A DNA stretch of 64,000 nt, taken from contig CP145427.1 in NCBI GenBank assembly GCA_036867785.1, positions 248,001 through 312,000 of the forward strand, given 5' to 3'. The notes beneath the pieces are model-generated. The model did not search any database. It was given only the letters and a program-made list of their open reading frames with translations, and was not told where the DNA came from. Below, piece by piece: positions 51,713 to 62,986 of the stretch; the first letter of the stretch is position 1; every line of letters begins with the position of its first letter. The stretch comes from Plasmodiophora brassicae (taxonomy: Eukaryota > Endomyxa: Phytomyxea > Phytomyxea > Plasmodiophorida). The position numbers and the translations under genes were made by a program.

Positions 51713-53446
51713 ATGACACCGTCGTGGATCAAGGTTCTGGTTGTGCTCACGACTCTGCTCGTCGCTGGGTGGGGGTCTGATCGAGCGCTGACGTCGACCG
51801 ATGGAGATATTCCCGCGATGCGTCCCGTTATACGCGAACGGGCTGTGACTGCGCCAGTTCCGTTCGTGAGGAGCGGTATCGATGATGTTGATGTCGAAGC
51901 GCAGCTGCGCCAAGCTGAAGCAGATGCGCTAATGGCCTGCGAATTTCTGAAGTCGGTCATTGAGGACCTGGTTGTCAGCCGAAGCTTGTTATCGTCGGTG
52001 GTGCCGGGAATCTTACGTAGGCAACGTCCTTATATCGCCGAGACCACCGGGGCGCGAGTGCTCATGTTCTGGATTAATAGCCATTCTGTGATGGCGTCGA
52101 TGCACTCGTGGATTGCGTCTGTGAATCCTCACTCGTCGGACGACCTGTTTGATGTTGGACAAGCGATGTACCGACTGGTTAAATCGGCACAATGGGATGT
52201 GATCGCCGCTGCTGCGTTAGAGAAGCCGTTCAGCGACTTCATCGACATACGAGACGATGTATGCACGTTTCGCGCGAACGTTTTACATCGACAAGACCAG
52301 GACGTACACAGCATGCCTTTCGATTCAGTTTTGGCCGACGAGGTAGCCTTGTCCAGCATGCCAGCTGAGATCACTCGGCTAATGACGTTGTCACGGAGCG
52401 ATCCGACAGATGTGCCACGGATCGAACGCGTTATTGAAGCGGTGCGCCTCGTGCAACTTGGGGAGGCGCTATGCGACGACCTGTATCTTCGCTTCGAAGC
52501 GCTGGCAAGTTTCGTGACGGTCTTCCACTCGTTACTGCCGTTAATCCGCACTAATTTGCGCTATGCCAACATCGGCACAACGACTAACCCGGTTCAAGAA
52601 ACCACGGTGGAGTACCTGTCGAAGTTCATGGACATGCAGCGTGCAGTCAATCAGGTTTACGAAGAGCGCAATCTGGTTCGGGGGATCTGCAAGAACAAGT
52701 TGTCGTCAAAGGCGTCAACCTTTCGGTGTAAGGGGGACGCTCTGCACCGCATTCAAATTGGGATAACGAAATCGGCAATCACCAAGGTCTTCAACGTGTC
52801 CCTGACTGATCTGACAACGCCGCTTTTCCCGCGATCAGAGCCCCGCCCACGGATTGTACAGAAGAAAAAGAAGAACAAGAGCAAGAGAAACAGGAGGAAC
52901 AGGAAGAGGAAGCAGGACATGTATGATCAAAATGACGTCGACATCGACCAAGATGAGCTTGAAACGAAACCCTCGAGTCCTATCGCTCAACAGGGAGATG
53001 TTGAAATTCGAATAGAACCTTCGACTCCGCCGCCAGCCTCGACCATTGCCACCATCGCGGTTGCCTCCTCTGCTGAGCGCCAATGCAGCACGACAGTGAA
53101 ATCCACCAAAGACAATCCCGGCACAAACCCTGCGTCAACTCGTCCTCGTCCAGCTGGGCCTGTCATCCATCATGATCTGCCTGAAAGCGAGAAGGACCCA
53201 TTACTGGCCCTGAAGTCAAAAATCGCGAACATACCGTCACGAATGTCCGACTTCGTAAAAGAGATGTCGTCGATCTTCAACGTAAAACAAAGCAAGACCA
53301 GGAATTCATTGGCCTTCTTCGACAAGCGGACTGGAATACCCGTGTTTGGTATGCATCGCCCGCACGGTGGTAAGATGGAACGTATTCGAGATGATATTCT
53401 CAGTCGGATTCGCAGCAAAATTCGTCTGCATTTCGAAGCGTCATGA
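51713..53446 (+). CDS. Family N secreted protein with basic NLS-like stretch, copy 1 (577 aa)
   Basis: Single exon from ATG 51713. Signal peptide WIKVLVVLTTLLVAGWG. Residues about 45-330 are helical, including ADALMACEFLKSVIEDLV, VLMFWINSHSVMASMHSWIA and IERVIEAVRLVQLGEALCDD. At about residue 382 comes KKKKNKSKRNRRNRKRKQ, then an acidic/Ser/Thr linker, and a conserved C-terminal module RMSDFVKEMSSIFNVKQS...FGMHRPHGGK...RIRDDILSRIRSKIR. No membrane helix. The tandem paralogue at 53957 keeps all these parts. Function unknown; signal peptide plus nuclear-type signal suggests export followed by nuclear entry, as in some pathogen effectors (inference). Confidence 0.78.
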   Translation: MTPSWIKVLVVLTTLLVAGWGSDRALTSTDGDIPAMRPVIRERAVTAPVPFVRSGIDDVDVEAQLRQAEADALMACEFLKSVIEDLVVSRSLLSSVVPGILRRQRPYIAETTGARVLMFWINSHSVMASMHSWIASVNPHSSDDLFDVGQAMYRLVKSAQWDVIAAAALEKPFSDFIDIRDDVCTFRANVLHRQDQDVHSMPFDSVLADEVALSSMPAEITRLMTLSRSDPTDVPRIERVIEAVRLVQLGEALCDDLYLRFEALASFVTVFHSLLPLIRTNLRYANIGTTTNPVQETTVEYLSKFMDMQRAVNQVYEERNLVRGICKNKLSSKASTFRCKGDALHRIQIGITKSAITKVFNVSLTDLTTPLFPRSEPRPRIVQKKKKNKSKRNRRNRKRKQDMYDQNDVDIDQDELETKPSSPIAQQGDVEIRIEPSTPPPASTIATIAVASSAERQCSTTVKSTKDNPGTNPASTRPRPAGPVIHHDLPESEKDPLLALKSKIANIPSRMSDFVKEMSSIFNVKQSKTRNSLAFFDKRTGIPVFGMHRPHGGKMERIRDDILSRIRSKIRLHFEAS

Positions 53447-53956
53447 GCTGCTCCGGCATGAACTCTCGCCCAAGGCCGGCACCTGTGGAAGTCAGTAGAA
53501 TCACGATTTGAATAAACGCGACAGAATCAGCTGCAAATGCCGTACTGGCTGCGACATCGAATTATTTGCAGCGTTCTTTGATCCTGCGTAGAGGTCGCTG
53601 CGGTCGGCATGTGACCTCTGCCGTGCAGTAACTGTCAGAAAAGCATGAGGCAGCCTGATACACCCGATGCCGCTGGCCGCGCAAGGTCCAAACTTTGACG
53701 ACGCAGGCATATCAGACAACAGCAGGGCGCTATTGTACTCTCTAACGCGGAGAATAGAAAGTTAGGGCCTGTCTAGCTTCGTAGTTCATCTGGTAGCGCT
53801 CTGTAAGTCCACTGATCTGTGACGCAGTTTTGTGCACTGACGCATAATCAACTTTAACGCACTTTACGAACAGTCGGGGCGCACTTCTGACGAACGCACT
53901 GGGGGAGCGCACTTCCCATGCGTCCCGGGCGGATCCGGGCATTATTAGATTGAAGG
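53447..53956. other. Intergenic between the family N genes
   Basis: No gene or repeat recognised. The 51560-51712 interval upstream of copy 1 was also searched and shows no shared element I could identify. Confidence 0.5.
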
Positions 53957-55582
53957 ATGTCGTCGTCGTCGTGGCCTATGGCTCTGGCAATGCTGTCCGC
54001 GCTGGTCGTCAGTGTCTGGGGTTCTGGTTTGAGGCTCGTACCAGGTGGAGAGCGCCTCATTGTACGCGAACCTGGTACGACAATGCCAGTACAATTCAGG
54101 ATGAACGACACCAATGACATCGACGCTGGTGCGCTGCTGCGTCGGGCCGAGGATGATGCGATCATGTCGGTTGAGTTTCTGAAATCGGTCGTTGAGGATC
54201 TGGTTGCCGGTGCCGATCTTTTGACGTCCATGGTACCAGTTATACGTGGGCATCGTTTCCCCGCTGAGATTACCGGTCCGCAAGTGCTCATGTACTGGGT
54301 CCATTCTCATTCAGCTATGGCGACGTTGCAGTCGTGGGTTGCGTCTGTTGACCCCAACTCGCCGAATGACGTGTTCGACGTTGGAGAAGCCGTGTACAAG
54401 CTCGTTAAAATGGCACAATATGAAGCGATTCACTCGGCTGTGTGGGAGACGCCCTTCTGCAACTTTATGGAGAAACGTGGCGACATGGTCTACTTCAACG
54501 CGGATGTCACGTCCAGCGTTCCTGGCGGGCAGAGCCTGTTCGACCTCGATCCTGTCCTAGCCGACAAGTTGACGTTGGCCGCATTGCCACCGGAAGGCTC
54601 ACGACTGTTGACGCTGGGACGGACCGACCCAACTGACGTCGACCAGATCGAACGCATTATCGAAGCGGTTCGTCTAATGCAACGCGAGGAGGCCCTGTCC
54701 AGTGACCTGTACCTCCGTTTTGAAGCGCTGGCAACTTACGTGACAGTGTTCCGATCGCTACTGCCGCTGATTTGCACCCATCCGCGTTATGTCGAGATCG
54801 GCAAATGCACAATCGATACCCCGCGTCAGGAGAACTTTGTGGACTACTTGTCGACACTTGAGAAGATGCACAATGCTATATATGAGGTATACGAAGAGCG
54901 CGACCAACGTCGTGGCAAGGCGCTGTCCCGGAAAACGAAGCGGACGCTGCACAGCGTGAGAATTGGCATAACGAAGTCGGCAATCTCCAACGTCTTCAAC
55001 GTTGTCCAACCCGATTTAACGACGCCTCTATTCCCGCGATCGGAGCCTCGTCCGCGAACGTCATCGTCGCAGAAGAAGAGGAGGAAGCGGAGGACAAAGA
55101 AAAAGAAGAAGATCTTCACACCAGAAACTGGCATTAGCGTCGCTCCCCTAGTGGATGACGAGCTTGAGACCAAGCCTCCGATGACTGACAGTACTGACGC
55201 CATTACCGAGCTTGGTTCCCGTACAGAGCGGCAATGCAGCATAACTGACTGTTCGGCGAGCGACCACTCGTATGCCAACATCCGCACTGAGTTTACGTCG
55301 AATCATGCGGCAAACCTGCCTGAAAGGAAATCGAACCCAGCAGAGGCCCTGAAAACAAAGCTTACCAGCTTACCATCACGGATGACCGATTTCATGAAGG
55401 TGATGTCGAGGTTTTTCGAGGTTAAACAGAGCAGAACCAAGAATTCGATGGCGTTCTTCGACCGCCAGACGGGAAATGCCGTGTTCGGCATGCATCGTCC
55501 GCATGGCGGCAAGCAGGAGCGTATTCGCGACGATATCCTCTGTCGCATTCGTGGCAAAATTCGCCAGCATTTGGAAGCGTAA
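53957..55582 (+). CDS. Family N secreted protein with basic NLS-like stretch, copy 2 (541 aa)
   Basis: Single exon from ATG 53957. Signal peptide WPMALAMLSALVVSVWG. The helical core matches copy 1 (DDAIMSVEFLKSVVEDLV; VLMYWVHSHSAMATLQSWVA; IERIIEAVRLMQREEALSSD). At about residue 371 is KKRRKRRTKKKKK, followed by an acidic linker that is shorter than in copy 1, and the same end module RMTDFMKVMSRFFEVKQSRT...FGMHRPHGGKQERIRDDILC. The linker is the most divergent part; the core and end module are well conserved, so both copies are probably functional. Confidence 0.78.
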   Translation: MSSSSWPMALAMLSALVVSVWGSGLRLVPGGERLIVREPGTTMPVQFRMNDTNDIDAGALLRRAEDDAIMSVEFLKSVVEDLVAGADLLTSMVPVIRGHRFPAEITGPQVLMYWVHSHSAMATLQSWVASVDPNSPNDVFDVGEAVYKLVKMAQYEAIHSAVWETPFCNFMEKRGDMVYFNADVTSSVPGGQSLFDLDPVLADKLTLAALPPEGSRLLTLGRTDPTDVDQIERIIEAVRLMQREEALSSDLYLRFEALATYVTVFRSLLPLICTHPRYVEIGKCTIDTPRQENFVDYLSTLEKMHNAIYEVYEERDQRRGKALSRKTKRTLHSVRIGITKSAISNVFNVVQPDLTTPLFPRSEPRPRTSSSQKKRRKRRTKKKKKIFTPETGISVAPLVDDELETKPPMTDSTDAITELGSRTERQCSITDCSASDHSYANIRTEFTSNHAANLPERKSNPAEALKTKLTSLPSRMTDFMKVMSRFFEVKQSRTKNSMAFFDRQTGNAVFGMHRPHGGKQERIRDDILCRIRGKIRQHLEA

Positions 55583-56674
55583 CCCCCACTTATGAATATG
55601 AATGAAGGACCATAGAACGGCATTCGCCCGTACTTGTTTCGCGGTCGTTTCGTTTAGGTAGGAACGTTTGTGTTACCTCAACTAAAGAATGCTAGTGGAC
55701 GTCCGGTGCCGGGGAGCTCCCGCCCCTCTATTGCCCGTTGAAGTTTGAGTTTCTCCTTCCTAGCTTCATCCGGCCGCTATGACATACAACCAGCTTCAGG
55801 GCGGTACCAGGGCAGTCATCAGTTCCAGCGTCGTATGGCTGGACCTCTCACCGTTGTTCGTCTCAACGTGCACCTGCATGCTGATAACGTACGATATCCA
55901 TCCAGAAGCTCATGAATCACAAACTTGACCGTGTTGGTTCTTTCACCCCATCCAGATGCTACGATGCACTGGGGCCATATATACGGCAACGATGCAGGAA
56001 CTGTAATGAGTCCCAATGCATGCTCGAGTCTAATGATACTTTTCAAGGGCCTTATCAATAACGGAATAGATCTTATAGGAATCCCGTTCCACGTATGGTT
56101 TCTCGTCGGTCCACAATTTGACGCACCGAGGAACTTGATAGTTCGCCGCGGCTGCCTGATTTGCAAATTAAACAGGAACCTGTTCAACGATTCAGTCTGT
56201 CTCATCGCTCCTGTTGCGGCACCAGTTCTGCATGCGTACACAAACTTAAGTGCGCCACCAGAGCCACCACTCCCTGAAACGCATCCACCAGTAGATAGAG
56301 TCACGATGCCCTTATATGCCTTCGACCGTGGCGCATGTCCTTGCATCGTGCACCTACAGGGGCCAACGGTGTCAGACGCCAGCACCTGCATGCCAATCGT
56401 CTAACGATGTGCGGTGGATTCATGGCCTGATTGAGTTTGGGGGTTGACCAAACAATTAAAGGTACGTACTCTGAATCCGTGATCCTCCCGACGACAACTA
56501 ACTGGACGCTGGGTCCTCGTGCGATCCTGCTCCCTTTCAAGTGGTCCTCGATTATGTATAAGCATATGGCGCGGCGCGGCGAGTTTTCGGTCCTGGACAA
56601 GGTAGGACATGAACAGTTCACAGGGTCACAGTGACCAAAGAATACTTTGCGAGAGGTTCGCCCAAAGCACACAG
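55583..56674. other. Unresolved interval with overlapping open frames
   Basis: GC content drops here. A minus frame of 190 codons (55819-56391) and a plus frame of 159 codons (55925-56404) overlap; a further plus frame (56431-56634) is open. None has a signal peptide or a motif I recognise. On the plus strand a spliced Cys-containing peptide beginning MTYNQLQGGTRAV at about 55778 is also possible. One small gene probably exists but strand and structure cannot be decided. Confidence 0.35.
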
Positions 56675-58082
56675 CTAGGTAAAAACATTCTGTCGGGTAA
56701 CGTGGGCGTTACGAATGTAACAGACGGTGATACCGAACATGACGATGGTGGCAGAGAACACGATGCCAATCACCAGAATACGATACGGAGGCGCGATGTA
56801 GAACGAGCCACGATGCGGTTTCAGGAGACGTCGATGTACGACCGGAACCGCGGAACGACGAGCTCTAACGAAGTGGGCAAGTCCCACGCCTCCGAGGACC
56901 GTTGCAGCAACATAAATCTGGCGGGAGCGCTTGCTCTTGACAGGGTCTGGACCAACTGGCGATGACGCCCTTGGACGAAGCCAGCGATGCCCCATCGCTA
57001 AGACAGCACCGATGGCGATTCCAGATCCCAGCACGTTTCGCTATAAAGTTGTCAGCAGCGAGCCATGCATGACGGTTGAGTTCACTGGATACCTGTCGCT
57101 GCAAAGGCTGTATCCGGTCCCGCTGCAGCTTAGCAATGGCATCCGTCAGGTTCGCCACTATGCCTTTAAGATTGCGGTTCGCCTTCACCAGCAGCTTGGC
57201 GTCGCTCATATCGACAGCCTTGTTGGCCAGCTTGCGACTCATCGCCTCGAGGTTAGCATTCTTGGCCTCAAGGTCGCGGTGGAGTCTTCGAACTGTGTCG
57301 TTTAGGTTGGCGACAACGGCGAGCAGCCTGGAGCGTTCGGGAAACGAGAACTTCAGCTACCAATACCAGTGAGAAGAATCGCCCGTGTTCGTTTCTCGTC
57401 CTCCCTCGTACCGATAACACAGCTTTGCCGCTCGGGACCGAGATGGATTGCACGTCATCACTCTTGGGGTCCAGATCGCGGGTAAACTCGTGGCCGTGCA
57501 CAGTGAACTAGAAGACGAACGAGTCAGTGACGAATATGTCGCAATGGCCCCAGAGCGTGAACAGCATACATGAACGGATACATTGACTTTGGATGCTGAC
57601 CATTTCCCGGGCTGCACAATTCGGATTTCGTCGACAGCGAGCGGGCCTTCCTTTACTGGAGCCTTGAATTCGAAACTGGTCAAAATAGATTCAAAAGACT
57701 GAACTCGTTTCGTTGGACCGGTTGCGAGGTACCTGATCCATGACCGCTTGTGCCGGTCCCATCTGCCTGACCAGAAACGGTCGTCGTCGGCGCCAACGCG
57801 TTCGGGTTCGAAGACACTAGTACGTTTACTCCCCTTATCGAAGGGATGATACCCAGAAGCTTGAATAGAATCCCAGCGCACCTCCTCGAGTTTGCCACTG
57901 GACGAATTCCGCCGGAAGAACTGTACCCGCTTGACGTCCCAGACTTCTTCTTCCGGAGGCGTGTCACACGTGTTACGCACCAACATCAGCGTATAGGTCG
58001 TCGTCGCCATCTCATCGCCTGGAGCGGGAGAACAGATCCAGGCCAATGTGGTGCATACAGTTGACAGCAGCAGCAGTCGCAT
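56675..58082 (-). CDS. Secreted coiled-coil membrane protein with beta-rich ectodomain
   Basis: Exons (complement): 57570-58082, 57412-57507, 57093-57356, 56675-57040; 412 residues; introns 62, 55 and 52 nt, all joins phase 0. Signal peptide LLLLSTVCTTLAWICSPAPG. The ectodomain of about 190 residues is beta-rich (ATTTYTLMLVRNTCDT ... FEPERVGADDDRFWSGRWDR ... PLAVDEIRIVQPGKWSASK), possibly a jellyroll/discoidin-like fold. A coiled coil follows (LLAVVANLNDTVRRLHRDLE to ANLTDAIAKLQRDRIQPLQR), then three hydrophobic segments (GSGIAIGAVLAMG; QIYVAATVLGGVGLAHFV; ILVIGIVFSATIVMFGITV) separated by basic loops. The coiled-coil plus membrane end is the layout of the family M genes at 20.9-24.4 kb. A decayed duplicate lies upstream at 58.2-58.7 kb. 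Confidence 0.7.
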
Positions 58083-58227
58083 ACCTACCTCGTTTGACGT
58101 GACGACGGTGGCGGCAGCGCTCAGGAGGGCCCTCGCAGCGGCAGAAATTAGCTCCAGCTGGATCCGTAATTAGGTTGAACGTCCACTGACTCAGCGCTGG
58201 TCGGTGATAACGATACATCGCAGGGCG

Positions 58228-58720
58228 TTAGCATTCCAATTCTACTATGTAGGTATGCGGTCTGATTATATGAATACAACTGCCGATCCGAATCCATTTT
58301 GTTTTTCCATTTGACTCCCCTGGGAACAGTCGTCGTTGGCATCCACATTTTCGGGAACGCAAGCATTCGTAGGTAGGCTTCGTTTTATTGTTGGGCCAGT
58401 ACCGAAATACCTGACACACATACGCTTGCGTTTGTCCCATTTGACTCCCCGGAAAACGGTCGTCGTTGTCATCTACATTTTCGGGAACGAATACATTCGT
58501 AGGCCTGTCTTATCGACCGGACGGCGGTCGTACGATGGAATAGCATCCAGCGCATCTCCTTGCGCTTGTCATGCTCAGACGCCGGCCTGGAGGTGCGTCG
58601 CGTCTCGGACTATACGTCATAGGTACCGTCCATCACCTGCAGGCGAGGAGCAGGTCCAGGCCAGCGCGGTGCACACAGCCAGTAGCACTGGAGATCACCA
58701 TTTTGGAAGCGAAATGACGC
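58228..58720 (-). pseudogene. Decayed copy of the 56675-58082 gene
   Basis: The minus strand keeps recognisable pieces of the first exon of the neighbouring gene: a hydrophobic start with CCGCGCTGGCCTGGACCTGCT-like sequence, KEMRW (against EEVRW) and FVPENVDDNDDRF with KWDKRKR and TGPT (against FEPERVGADDDRF, RWDRHKR, TGPT). Several frame changes prevent one protein. A segment of about 130 bp (58310-58505, VPENVD...region) is tandemly duplicated inside it. Confidence 0.6.
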
Positions 58721-59822
58721 TGACGGGCGGACGGGATGGGATAGTCGCCGACCCACAGGCCAATTCAGAAAAGAAAGCAGCCCGGACGGCGACCCGTGAT
58801 TTGTTAGGGCGAGGGTAGTACCTACATTGCGCCGCTGCAGGCTGCGGACGTCCGTACGGACTCCGCGACCTGGTGTGCGACGCCCAGCAGAACAGATCTC
58901 CTTTCGAGTGGTGTGCTGCTCGAACGACTTCCAGAATCCTGGTTTGGGAATGGGTACGTCCTTGTTTTAATCGGTGTATTGCCAACGAGGCTTCCAGCGA
59001 AAACATGTTCATATCCCATGCATGGTTTTTCCTCCTTAACGTTTGGCAGATTGATTTCCTTGGTTTGAGCGGCAGCTTGTCCATTGAGCGCATTCTGCCG
59101 TATAGAAATTGGATACATCTTTATCATGCTCTTCGGTATCAACTGGAATGTTAATCTAACCCGGGTCTTAGGTCGCATCGAACATATGCCCAGTCACTGA
59201 ACGCCAAATGTACCCCTGGCAAGGTCAGTGCATTCGCTTGGCCATTACCTACCTATTTTCGGGACTTGACGAAATCATACCTATGGCAATTCTTGTAATG
59301 AGAAAATGATAATTGCAAATGTATTCATACTGTCTGACCCATCTCTTGATTTTCTTCTTTGTTCCACTCCAATTCCCTGCTCTAATGTCGATATAGGTCT
59401 TCAACAACCAAGAATATGTCGATGACCTGCCGCCGCGCAACTCATTCTACAAAGGACGGACCTGATGCTTTGCTCACTCGCAGCATCGAGCCACCGACCC
59501 GCACCCTCTTCTGCTAACCCAGCTGCCCAGCCGCGCTACCTTACCACTGTCCCGGTTGCGTAGGATGTCACCAATAAACCTGGCGGATCCTATGTTGTTA
59601 TTGTCCAGATGCGCTTGTGTGAACAGGTTTACCTAATCCGTTGTGTACGTTCGGGCAAACGGGGGAGTGCGCGTCCTTGTACGGAACGTCACCTTGCGAT
59701 GATCAGTTGATCACGTTCATCATCCATGCCCTTTTCCAGAAAAGTTCCGTGGGGGTGTGCCCGTGGCCGCGTCGTTGTTGTCGTTCGGGTTCTCCGGACC
59801 GGTCGCGCCCGCGTCATTGCGC
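58721..59822. other. Gap before USP5; nothing certain
   Basis: Small minus frames at 58822-59178 and 59249-59440 are open but unrecognised. CCTATTTTCGGGAC at about 59250 is of the promoter-motif class seen elsewhere in the window. Confidence 0.4.
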
Positions 59823-62470
59823 ATGTCGTCGTGTAGCCACTGGCCCAACGAGGACAGCTTGGCGCTGCCGGGTTCGTCAGCCGTCGTCGTCAACGACGAG
59901 TGCTCGCAGTGCTTCCGCACGCCGGTCGTAGGCGGCCCCCGACGCCGTCCTGCGGTATCGCTGACTCCACTGTGTTGGCTCAGGTCGACGCGGATAGCTT
60001 ATACATCTGCATTCGGTGCTATAATGGCGGGTGCTTAACCCACGCCGTCCAACATGCCAAAGTGGCACAACATTCTGTTGCTGTGCGCCTGAAGAAGACT
60101 GTGAAGCCGTCCACAGAAGTGAGCCCCCTTCATGCCGGTTTCGTACACGGCTTCTCTGATCGGTTGCAGGAATCTCGTCCTCAGAAGGTCACCAAACTTG
60201 CGATTGGAGTCGAAGGAGGGTTCTCAGTACCGAAACCTCCAGAATACGACGTGGAGACTTCGTTCACGTGCATGGCCTGTCCTGACCATCCGCAGAAACC
60301 CATCACTGCCGCGACGAAAGCGTTCGTCGATGCCATTGTCGGGCATCGGTCCATGGCAGCGACTTCGCAGGTGGATACCTGGGTCGAAGAGCGTGTCACT
60401 TGCTCGCACGTGGTCGACCTGGAGCAACACAGTGGCGTTCATCTGCAGCCGAAGAACTTGGCACACTGCGCGTCGTGCGATTTAACGGAGAACCTGTGGC
60501 TGTGTATGACATGTGGGGCCTTGGGATGTGGAAGGCCCATCTACGGTGGTGGCGGTGGACGAGGCCATGCACTGGAACACTACCAGCAGACCGGGCACCC
60601 GACGTCATGCAAGGTCGGCCAAATGGTACCATTGTTCACCGGCGTTGCTGACCACAGCTTAGGTTGGGACGATCACTGCAGATGGTGCTGATATTTACTG
60701 CTACAATTGTGACGAAATGCGCCTAGATGAGGTAGATCGTGCTGCTACCTTAACGTACCACACTGATTGCCCAATGATCGTAGCAACTTGCGGCACACAT
60801 GGCCACGTTTGGCATTGCGATCCATGAGCAACGGAAAACGGCGCAGACGACGGAGGAGATGGAGCTGGAGAGGAATCTCAATTACGAATGGTCGAAGGTC
60901 ATCGAGAAAGGCGATGCGATGCAGTTGCTGTGGGGTCCCGGCCACACTGGTCTCATCAACCTGGGCAACAGTTGCTACATGGCGGCCTCGGTTCAGGTGC
61001 TCTTCTCTTTGGACGCGTTTCGCCAACGATACTATGAGCAAGGGTATGTTGTTCCTGTGTCGTTAAGGGTTAAGGAAATTAACTCATCCGTCTAGACGAG
61101 CGCACATCGCGTCCTGCACATCGCAGCAACCGTACAATTGCTTCTCGTGTCAGATGGCGAAGCTTGCGCATGGTCTTTGGAGCGGCGAATATTCGAAGCG
61201 GCCCGAGGGTCTCGACGACGAGCCGCAGTCGACGGTATGCAACGACGAGCTGCCGGCACAAGTCGTGTCGCAGCCAGGCGTTTCCCCCAAGATGTTCAAA
61301 CGACTTGTTGCGGAATCGCATGCTGAATTCCGAAGCACGCGCCAGCAAGACGCACAAGAGTTTATCCAGGTATGGCTCTAGAGGCCCCGTTCTCCATCGC
61401 TCTGATTCCGCTCTTTGCAGTATTTCCTGCAATTCGTTCGTCAGCAAGAGCATCGCCTTCAGGGCCCCGATCCGACAGATGCGCTTGAGTTCGTCATGGA
61501 GACGAGGTTGCAGTGTCTGAATTGCCACCGTGTCCGGTATCGTTCGATCAACACCACCGAACTGTCTGTCACCCTTCCTACTGACGCTCCTGCGCCGAAA
61601 TCGGACGATGATGAAACCTCCATCCCGTTCAAGGACGTTATCGCCCAGTTTCTGGGAAGCTCCCGTGTCGAAGACTTCAAGTGCCCGCAATGTTCCTCCA
61701 GAACAACCGCCGAGACGTCTGTCCGGCTGGCAACGTTCCCTGAGATCCTCATGGTTCACGTTCGTCGGTTCGTCCACGATGGTTGGGTACCTCGCAAGCT
61801 CACTGCGAAGATCGACGTTCCGACCAGTCCGTTCTCGCTTGAGCCGCTGCGATCACATGGCATGCAAGCCGATGAGCAACCGCTGCCGGAGGACGCACCG
61901 GCCAGGTTTACACCAAACCCAGCCTTAGTGGAACAACTTCGACAAATGGGCTTCACCGAGAATGCCTGCGGTCGCGCGTTACAAGCTGTGAACAACAGCG
62001 GCGCTGAGGAAGCCATGGAATGGCTATTTGCTCATGTTGACGATCCGAACCTGAATGATCCGGTTCCGCCTCCATCAAGTGCTGCGACCAGCGCGTCTGC
62101 TGATCCAGGCGCCATTGCGAACCTGGCCGCTATGGGGTTCGAGGAGCAACGCTGCGCCTATGCGCTTCAGCAGACATCAGGAGACGTTGAGCGTGCGCTT
62201 GACTGGCTATTCAGCCACGAAGGCGAGCCCATCGACGATTCCAAAGGTGCGCCTCCCCGTCTTCCTGGTGTGAAGGACGCCCCGGCAACGTATGCTCTTG
62301 CTGCTGTTATAACCCATCTGGGCGAGAGCACCAGTCATGGCCATTATGTCGCACACGTCCACCGCCCCGACGAGCACAAATGGATCTACTTCAACGACAA
62401 CAAGGTGTCCGACTCGGCCAGGCCGCCTATCAAGCAAGGCTACCTGTACTTCTTCCGTCGATGTTCGTAG
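59823..62470 (+). CDS. USP5: Ubiquitin C-terminal hydrolase, USP5/isopeptidase T type
   Basis: Exons 59823-59924, 59984-60613, 60663-60731, 60784-61043, 61096-61369, 61421-62470; 794 residues against about 835-858 in animals; introns 49-59 nt. It disassembles free polyubiquitin chains. Order of parts: N-terminal variant zinc finger (DECSQCFRTP...LYICIRCYNGGC), canonical ZnF-UBP (CSHVVDLEQ...CASCDLTENLWLCMTCGALG), TITADGADIYCYNCDEM, catalytic Cys box TGLINLGNSCYM, QQDAQEFIQ, a zinc-knuckle pair (CLNC ... CPQC), two UBA domains inside the catalytic domain (QLRQMGFTENACGRAL; NLAAMGFEEQRCAYAL), and the His box SHGHYVAHVHR. The first ATG in frame is used; the N-terminus is short. Confidence 0.92.
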
Positions 62471-62986
62471 TTGTCGGCAATTACTGTCGATCCATCTACT
62501 ACACGAAACTATGCTCCTTCAGGGTCAGCGAGTCTTAAGCGGAATAGGTACTGCCATCGGACTGTGGTCGAAGACAACAAGTGCAGTGCGGACATCAGGA
62601 AGCATTGCCGTTGACAGGGAGTTTGACGTTTTCCTTGACCCGAAACAGGGTGCCTGTATGGTTTAAATGTCTCGAGCGACAATTGGAAACGCGATGTTGG
62701 CGTTTTAGGTCAAAGTAGGTGGCACCGGCGGCCTTGGCGGCTTCGACGGATGGGTAGGTCTGACGTCGGCAACTGAAACGCCACTGCAGATCAACTGGTG
62801 AACTGTCAGAAATCGCCAGACACGACCCCGGCCCAACGGCCACGACGACACTCCCCCAGCATCTACAGTTTCGCGAACTGTTCGAATCATGCCATTAACC
62901 GCAACCAACACGACAGAGAGCTCCCACTTCCTGCTTGTGTGCCACTTGTGCTGCGCCCGTGTCCCCTGTACCTCCGGTAGTCAACG
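62471..62986. other. Intergenic or unresolved
   Basis: Between convergent USP5 and the LRR gene. A minus frame (62595-62843) containing QTYPSVEAAKAAGATYFDLK is open and could be a further exon of the LRR gene or a separate small gene; not decided. Confidence 0.35.
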
